From assembly GCA_002298075.1 (NCBI GenBank), contig DBLW01000195.1, positions 1 through 9,567 of the forward strand: a stretch of DNA of 9,567 nucleotides. The letters are read 5' to 3'. Shown here piece by piece: positions 6,317-9,567 of the stretch. The position numbers and the translations under genes are program-made. This DNA is from Bacteroidales bacterium UBA714. Lineage in GTDB: Bacteria > Bacteroidota > Bacteroidia > Bacteroidales > UBA932. Every line of letters begins with the position of its first letter. Within the stretch, counting starts at the first letter, position 1. Under the pieces are notes generated by a model. The model saw only the letters and a program-made list of their open reading frames with translations. It had not been told where the DNA came from and ran no database searches.

Positions 6317-8329
6317 TCAATCTATCTTTTTAAGGACGACAGCACACCGGCTCGGCAAATAAAGGAAAAGAGTGTCATCATATCTTCCGCTTCCGTTCGG
6401 ACTCTTCTCCGCAACACTAAAATGGACCTCTCCTGCCTTTAGCCTGGAGAAGCCGTCAAATTCGTTTTCGTCTGTATTGAGTACCGCCTCGTATTTTCCG
6501 GCCGGAGCCGCAAAGCCATAATCAGCAAACGAGGCAGTGGGGTTGAAGTTGAGCGCAAAGATACAACTATTTCTTTGGAAAATAAGTATTTTTTTCTCCT
6601 CATCCTGCACAAGAAGTTCCGGCTTTGCCTCCAAAACGGCCTCACGGTGCATCAGGGAGGTCATCGCCTTGTCAAAATTCCTCAAATACCTGTATCTTAG
6701 CCAGTCAGGCTCAGCAAGAGACCACTGTCTTCTCGCATAGGCGAAAGACCAGCCGTTCCCCTCGCGAGGAAAATCAATCCACTCCGGATGGCCGAATTCA
6801 TTGCCCATGAAAGTGAGATATCCGTCACCCGCAGTAGCCGCCGTAACCAGACGTATCATCTTATGCAGCGCCATGCCCCTGTCAATGACCGGAGACTCGG
6901 ACTCCTTGTTCATGGAAGTGTACATCTGGGCATCCATAAGCCGGAACGCGATGGTCTTGTCACCGACCATCGCCTGGTCGTGGCATTCGGCATAGCTTAT
7001 GGTCTTCTCGTCAGCACGCTTGTTGGTAAGCTGCCACCACATCTCCCCCATGCTCCAATTGTCATCGCTGAGCGTCTTTATCCATTTTATCCAATTGTCG
7101 GCCACGCCCATGCTCATCCTGAAGTCAAACCCCACTCCACCACGGGCAAACGGCGCGGCAAGCCCTGCCATTCCGCTCACATCCTCGGCAATGGTAAAGG
7201 CGTCACCATCAAGTTCATGTACAAGCATATTCGCCAATGCCAGATAGGTCACGGCATTCTCATCCACACCTGCGTCAAAATACTGGGCATATCCGGAAAA
7301 ATCCTTGCCGAGCCCATGGTCCCAATACAGCATGCTCGTGACCCCGTCAAAGCGGAATCCGTCGAGATGATATTCCTCCAGCCACCATTTGCAGTTAGAA
7401 AGGAGGAAATGCACAGTCTCGTCCTTGCCATAGTCAAAGCAGCGCGACCCCCATGCAGGATGACGTCCCTGCGCACCTCCGTAGAAATACAGGTCCTCGC
7501 GCCCGTCGAACTTGCCGAGCCCTTCGGCCTCATTGTCAACCGAATGCGAATGCACTATGTCCATCACGACAGCGATTCCGAGCCCATGGGCATCATCCAC
7601 CAGGGCCTTGAACTCCTCAGGTGTGCCGAAACGCGAGCTGAGCGCAAAGAAATTGGACACCTGATAGCCGAACGAGCCGTAATACGGATGCTCCTGAAGA
7701 GCCATTATCTGTATCGTGTCATAGCCCAGGTCAGCCACCTTGGGAAGCACATCACGCCGGAACTCCTCAAAAGTACCGACACGTTCCTCCTCAGTGGCCA
7801 TTCCGATATGGCACTCATATATGAAAGGATGCTCCCTTTTCCCGGACTTGCCGTTTTTCCAGACATAAGGCTCCGGGTCCCATACTTGGGCGCAGAAAGT
7901 CTTTGTATGCGGATCCTGGACAGCCCTGGTCACATATGCGGGCAGCCTTTCCGCCCCTCCGCCCGGCCACTCCACAAAGAGCTTGTACAAAGTCCCGTGA
8001 GACAGGAACATGCTGCCAAGGCTTATCTCCCAGTTGCCGGAGCCGACAGGTTTCAGAGCATAGGCCTCACTGCGGCGCCAATTGTTGAACTCTCCAATCA
8101 GATACAGTTTGGTCGCATTGGGAGCCCATTCGCGGAACACCCATCCGCCGTCCTCTGTCTTGTGAAGTCCGTAATACATATGGTTGTTCACGCCATGAGA
8201 CAGGGAGCCGCCTACAGAAATCCTGTCCCTCGCCTCCTCTATCCTGGCTTTCCTTGCATCTATGGCATCCTTGAACGGCATAAGCCACGCATCGGAGTCA
8301 TATAGCATCTTTTCAGCCTTTATTTCCAT
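6317..8329 (-). CDS. glgB: 1,4-alpha-glucan branching enzyme (GH13, eukaryotic-like subfamily)
   Basis: A 670-residue branching enzyme that moves a cut alpha-1,4 chain to an alpha-1,6 position on glycogen. A CBM48-type N-terminal module spans about 50-150 (WVFREWAPNATKLYLIGEFN, 63-82). The catalytic barrel shows all four GH13 regions: DIVHSH (257-262), GFRFDGVTS (324-332) with nucleophile D328, AEDVSG (381-386) with acid E382, and AECHDQ (447-452) with H450 and D451. LTFMGNEFGHPEWIDFPR (505-522) and a C-terminal beta domain complete it. Its GVTSMLY and MVGDKT phrasing matches the plant/animal-like subfamily 8 rather than the E. coli-like subfamily 9. I chose ATG 8329, whose product starts MEIKAEKMLYD, 13 bp past the xseB stop. 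An ATG at 8362 would add 11 residues and overlap xseB. There is no strong Shine-Dalgarno site, but the leader is A-rich as is usual in Bacteroidetes. Confidence 0.96.
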   Translation of the reverse strand: MEIKAEKMLYDSDAWLMPFKDAIDARKARIEEARDRISVGGSLSHGVNNHMYYGLHKTEDGGWVFREWAPNATKLYLIGEFNNWRRSEAYALKPVGSGNWEISLGSMFLSHGTLYKLFVEWPGGGAERLPAYVTRAVQDPHTKTFCAQVWDPEPYVWKNGKSGKREHPFIYECHIGMATEEERVGTFEEFRRDVLPKVADLGYDTIQIMALQEHPYYGSFGYQVSNFFALSSRFGTPEEFKALVDDAHGLGIAVVMDIVHSHSVDNEAEGLGKFDGREDLYFYGGAQGRHPAWGSRCFDYGKDETVHFLLSNCKWWLEEYHLDGFRFDGVTSMLYWDHGLGKDFSGYAQYFDAGVDENAVTYLALANMLVHELDGDAFTIAEDVSGMAGLAAPFARGGVGFDFRMSMGVADNWIKWIKTLSDDNWSMGEMWWQLTNKRADEKTISYAECHDQAMVGDKTIAFRLMDAQMYTSMNKESESPVIDRGMALHKMIRLVTAATAGDGYLTFMGNEFGHPEWIDFPREGNGWSFAYARRQWSLAEPDWLRYRYLRNFDKAMTSLMHREAVLEAKPELLVQDEEKKILIFQRNSCIFALNFNPTASFADYGFAAPAGKYEAVLNTDENEFDGFSRLKAGEVHFSVAEKSPNGSGRYDDTLFLYLPSRCAVVLKKID

Positions 8330-8342
8330 AATTTTCAGTGTT

Positions 8343-8549
8343 TCAATTATAATCTTCCGCATCCATGGCCGCGAGTTTCTCCCTTGCCCCTCTCAAATAG
8401 GCACGGCACGCCGCGATAAGCTCCATGGAGCGCTTTATGTGGTTTTCTATATCGGAAATACCCGTATCCGGATCCTCAACCTTGGCGGCAATGGACTCGA
8501 GCTCAGCCACCGCCGCGTCATAATCAAATTCTTCTTTATTCTTTTTCAT
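8343..8549 (-). CDS. xseB: Exodeoxyribonuclease VII small subunit
   Basis: A 68-residue protein with the XseB pattern: an acidic first helix YDAAVAELESIAAKVEDPD (10-28), a short turn, then a second helix SMELIAACRAYLRGAREKL (41-59). It is the small partner of XseA. Several copies bind the large subunit's coiled coil to form exonuclease VII, which degrades single-stranded DNA from both ends in mismatch repair and DNA-damage tolerance. The reading frame is open farther upstream, but ATG 8549 is preferred because the protein then begins MKKNKEEF at the expected length and has a ribosome-binding site. The start overlaps the xseA stop by 14 bp, so the subunits are probably translationally coupled. 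Confidence 0.93.
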   Translation of the reverse strand: MKKNKEEFDYDAAVAELESIAAKVEDPDTGISDIENHIKRSMELIAACRAYLRGAREKLAAMDAEDYN

Positions 8550-9567
8550 AATCGTCCTCTCCAAATTCAGAAACATCCTCAACCCTGCACCCCAGCACAC
8601 CGTCACGGAACATGACCGTAACCCTGTCACCGGCCTTCCTGCCTTTGGCAGCCTTTATCACGACCCCGCGCGAATCGGCAGCAAGGACATAGCCACGCGA
8701 CAGCAAAGCCCTCGGGTCCGCAGCAGCAATCCTCGCCCCCAGTACATCCACAGCAGCCTCCATAGCCCCTATTTTCAAGGCCAGGCCACCGCGGATTTTG
8801 GACTTCAGAAGTCCCACCTCCCCTTCCATCACCGCAAGCCTGTGCGAAAAAGCCATGCGCATGCGGGTGAGGCAGGAAGACAGCCTCTCATCCTCCGCCT
8901 CATAGATGCCTATGAAATAGTCAGCAAGAGCCGTCGGTGTCTTGAGATATTCATGGGCCACCATATCGCAGACATGATAATCCTGGTCATGCCCCACTGC
9001 CGTCAGCACCGGCAGAGGATACTGGGCTATCACCGCAGACATGTAATAGTCATCGTAGCAGGCGAGATCAAGTTTGGCCCCTCCACCGCGCAATATGAGG
9101 ACAGCATCATAGTCCGCTCCGCTGTCCAGGACAGCATCAAGGGCTGCCACAACGGACTCAGGACAAGAAGCGCCCTGCATCTGGGCCGGGAAGAGCTCCG
9201 TGACGAACATGAACCCGTACGGGTTTTCATGAAGATGCCGCATGAAATCCCTGTACCCAGCAGCATCGGAAGCCGAAATTACGGCAAGCCTGCGGGGAAG
9301 AAGCGGAAGAGAGAGCCTTTTCTGCAAATCCGCAAGCCCTTCCTTCACAAGGCGGTCTACAGTGCGGCGCCGCTCCAGTTCCCTCTGTCCGAGGGAAAAG
9401 TCCGGGTCTATGTCATTTATTATAAGGGACAAGCCGTAAAGCTGGCTGTAATTGACCTGGATTTCAACCAGGACAGACATGCCCTCCGACAACGGAGAGC
9501 CGGTGACCGACTCGAAATAAGGAGCGAGAAACCGGTACTTTGAACTCCATATTATGGCGGAAGCCTT
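8536..9567 (-). CDS. xseA: Exodeoxyribonuclease VII large subunit, N-terminus cut by right window edge
   Basis: The frame is open from the right edge to TAA at 8536-8538, giving 343 visible residues. They start inside the N-terminal OB-fold DNA-binding domain (AIIWSSKYRFLA, then TGSPLSEGMSVLVEIQVNY). The catalytic domain shows ISASDAAGYRDF (97-108 of the visible part), LRGGGAKLDL (159-168) and VGHDQDYHVCDMVA (191-204), followed by KTPTALADY (209-217). These match residues reported as essential in E. coli XseA: the D of YRD, the R of RGGG, and the H and final D of GHDQD (GHETD in E. coli). A coiled-coil region (about 222-285) and the LSRGYVL motif (289-295) complete it. Bacteroidetes XseA is usually a little over 400 residues, so roughly 60-90 are off the window. 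The TTG at 9492 falls within the conserved OB-fold and is not the true start. It overlaps xseB by 14 bp. Confidence 0.95.
   Translation of the reverse strand, partial: KASAIIWSSKYRFLAPYFESVTGSPLSEGMSVLVEIQVNYSQLYGLSLIINDIDPDFSLGQRELERRRTVDRLVKEGLADLQKRLSLPLLPRRLAVISASDAAGYRDFMRHLHENPYGFMFVTELFPAQMQGASCPESVVAALDAVLDSGADYDAVLILRGGGAKLDLACYDDYYMSAVIAQYPLPVLTAVGHDQDYHVCDMVAHEYLKTPTALADYFIGIYEAEDERLSSCLTRMRMAFSHRLAVMEGEVGLLKSKIRGGLALKIGAMEAAVDVLGARIAAADPRALLSRGYVLAADSRGVVIKAAKGRKAGDRVTVMFRDGVLGCRVEDVSEFGEDDYEKE
8556..8562 (-). promoter_or_regulatory. Shine-Dalgarno-like site for xseB, inside the xseA 3' end
   Basis: GGAGAGG lies 6 nt upstream of the xseB ATG at 8549. It supports that start over longer in-frame alternatives reaching back to 8630. 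Confidence 0.55.

Noticed and set aside
6788..8305. A 505-codon open frame on the plus strand, opposite glgB
   Set aside because: It lies wholly antisense to a branching enzyme with all catalytic motifs. Its translation is rich in His, Arg, Ile and Pro without domain-like patterns, as expected of a codon-bias shadow. No ribosome-binding site or promoter supports it.
8330..8362. Upstream ATG for glgB at 8362, adding 11 residues
   Set aside because: It would overlap xseB and add a non-family-like MRKIIIETLKI extension. ATG 8329 fits the gap after xseB and the usual N-terminus.
9490..9492. TTG at 9492 as the xseA start
   Set aside because: The frame continues open to the window edge, and the 25 codons before it encode recognisable XseA OB-fold sequence, so the true start is outside the window.

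Overview
The window is one unbroken minus-strand gene train, read from right to left. It begins with the two subunits of exodeoxyribonuclease VII (xseA, cut by the right edge, then xseB). It continues through five storage-glucan genes: a GH13 branching enzyme (glgB), a GH133-type glycogen debranching protein, a GT4 glycosyltransferase, a GH57 alpha-glucan hydrolase or transferase, and a GT3 'eukaryotic-type' glycogen synthase cut by the left edge. Every junction except the last is a short gap (12-21 bp) or an overlap (1 or 14 bp). I see no promoter or strong terminator inside the train, so co-transcription of much of it is likely.

The organism is most likely a member of the Bacteroidetes, probably Bacteroidales. 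The arguments are the animal/fungal-like GT3 glycogen synthase, a 670-residue GH13_8-type branching enzyme, a stand-alone debranching-glucosidase protein next to a GT4/GH57 pair, and mostly A/T-rich start-site leaders without Shine-Dalgarno motifs. This rests on family knowledge, not a database search. Base composition and codon choice look similar throughout, and there is no transposase, integrase, tRNA or CRISPR, so this reads as core chromosome rather than a mobile region.

Layout: 9567-8536 xseA (partial); 8549-8343 xseB; 8329-6317 glgB; 6295-4352 debranching protein; 4352-3060 GT4 transferase; 3047-1689 GH57 protein; 1688-1580 the only real intergenic region, with two RNA hairpins; 1579-1 GT3 glycogen synthase (partial).

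Together the five glucan genes would make, branch, debranch and trim intracellular glycogen. GT3 extends alpha-1,4 chains, GlgB adds alpha-1,6 branches, the GH133 protein removes branch stubs, and GH57 acts on alpha-1,4 chains. GT4 is a second glucosyltransferase whose donor and acceptor are not known. No ADP-glucose pyrophosphorylase (glgC) is present in the window, which fits a UDP-glucose-fed GT3 route.

The points most worth a second look are: a long, nearly perfect hairpin in front of the GT3 gene; a histone-H1-like Lys/Ala/Pro tail on the GH57 enzyme; replacement of several normally conserved residues (including two aspartates) in the debranching protein; and the joining of a DNA-repair nuclease operon to a complete glycogen operon. 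I found no evidence of a wholly new type of system.
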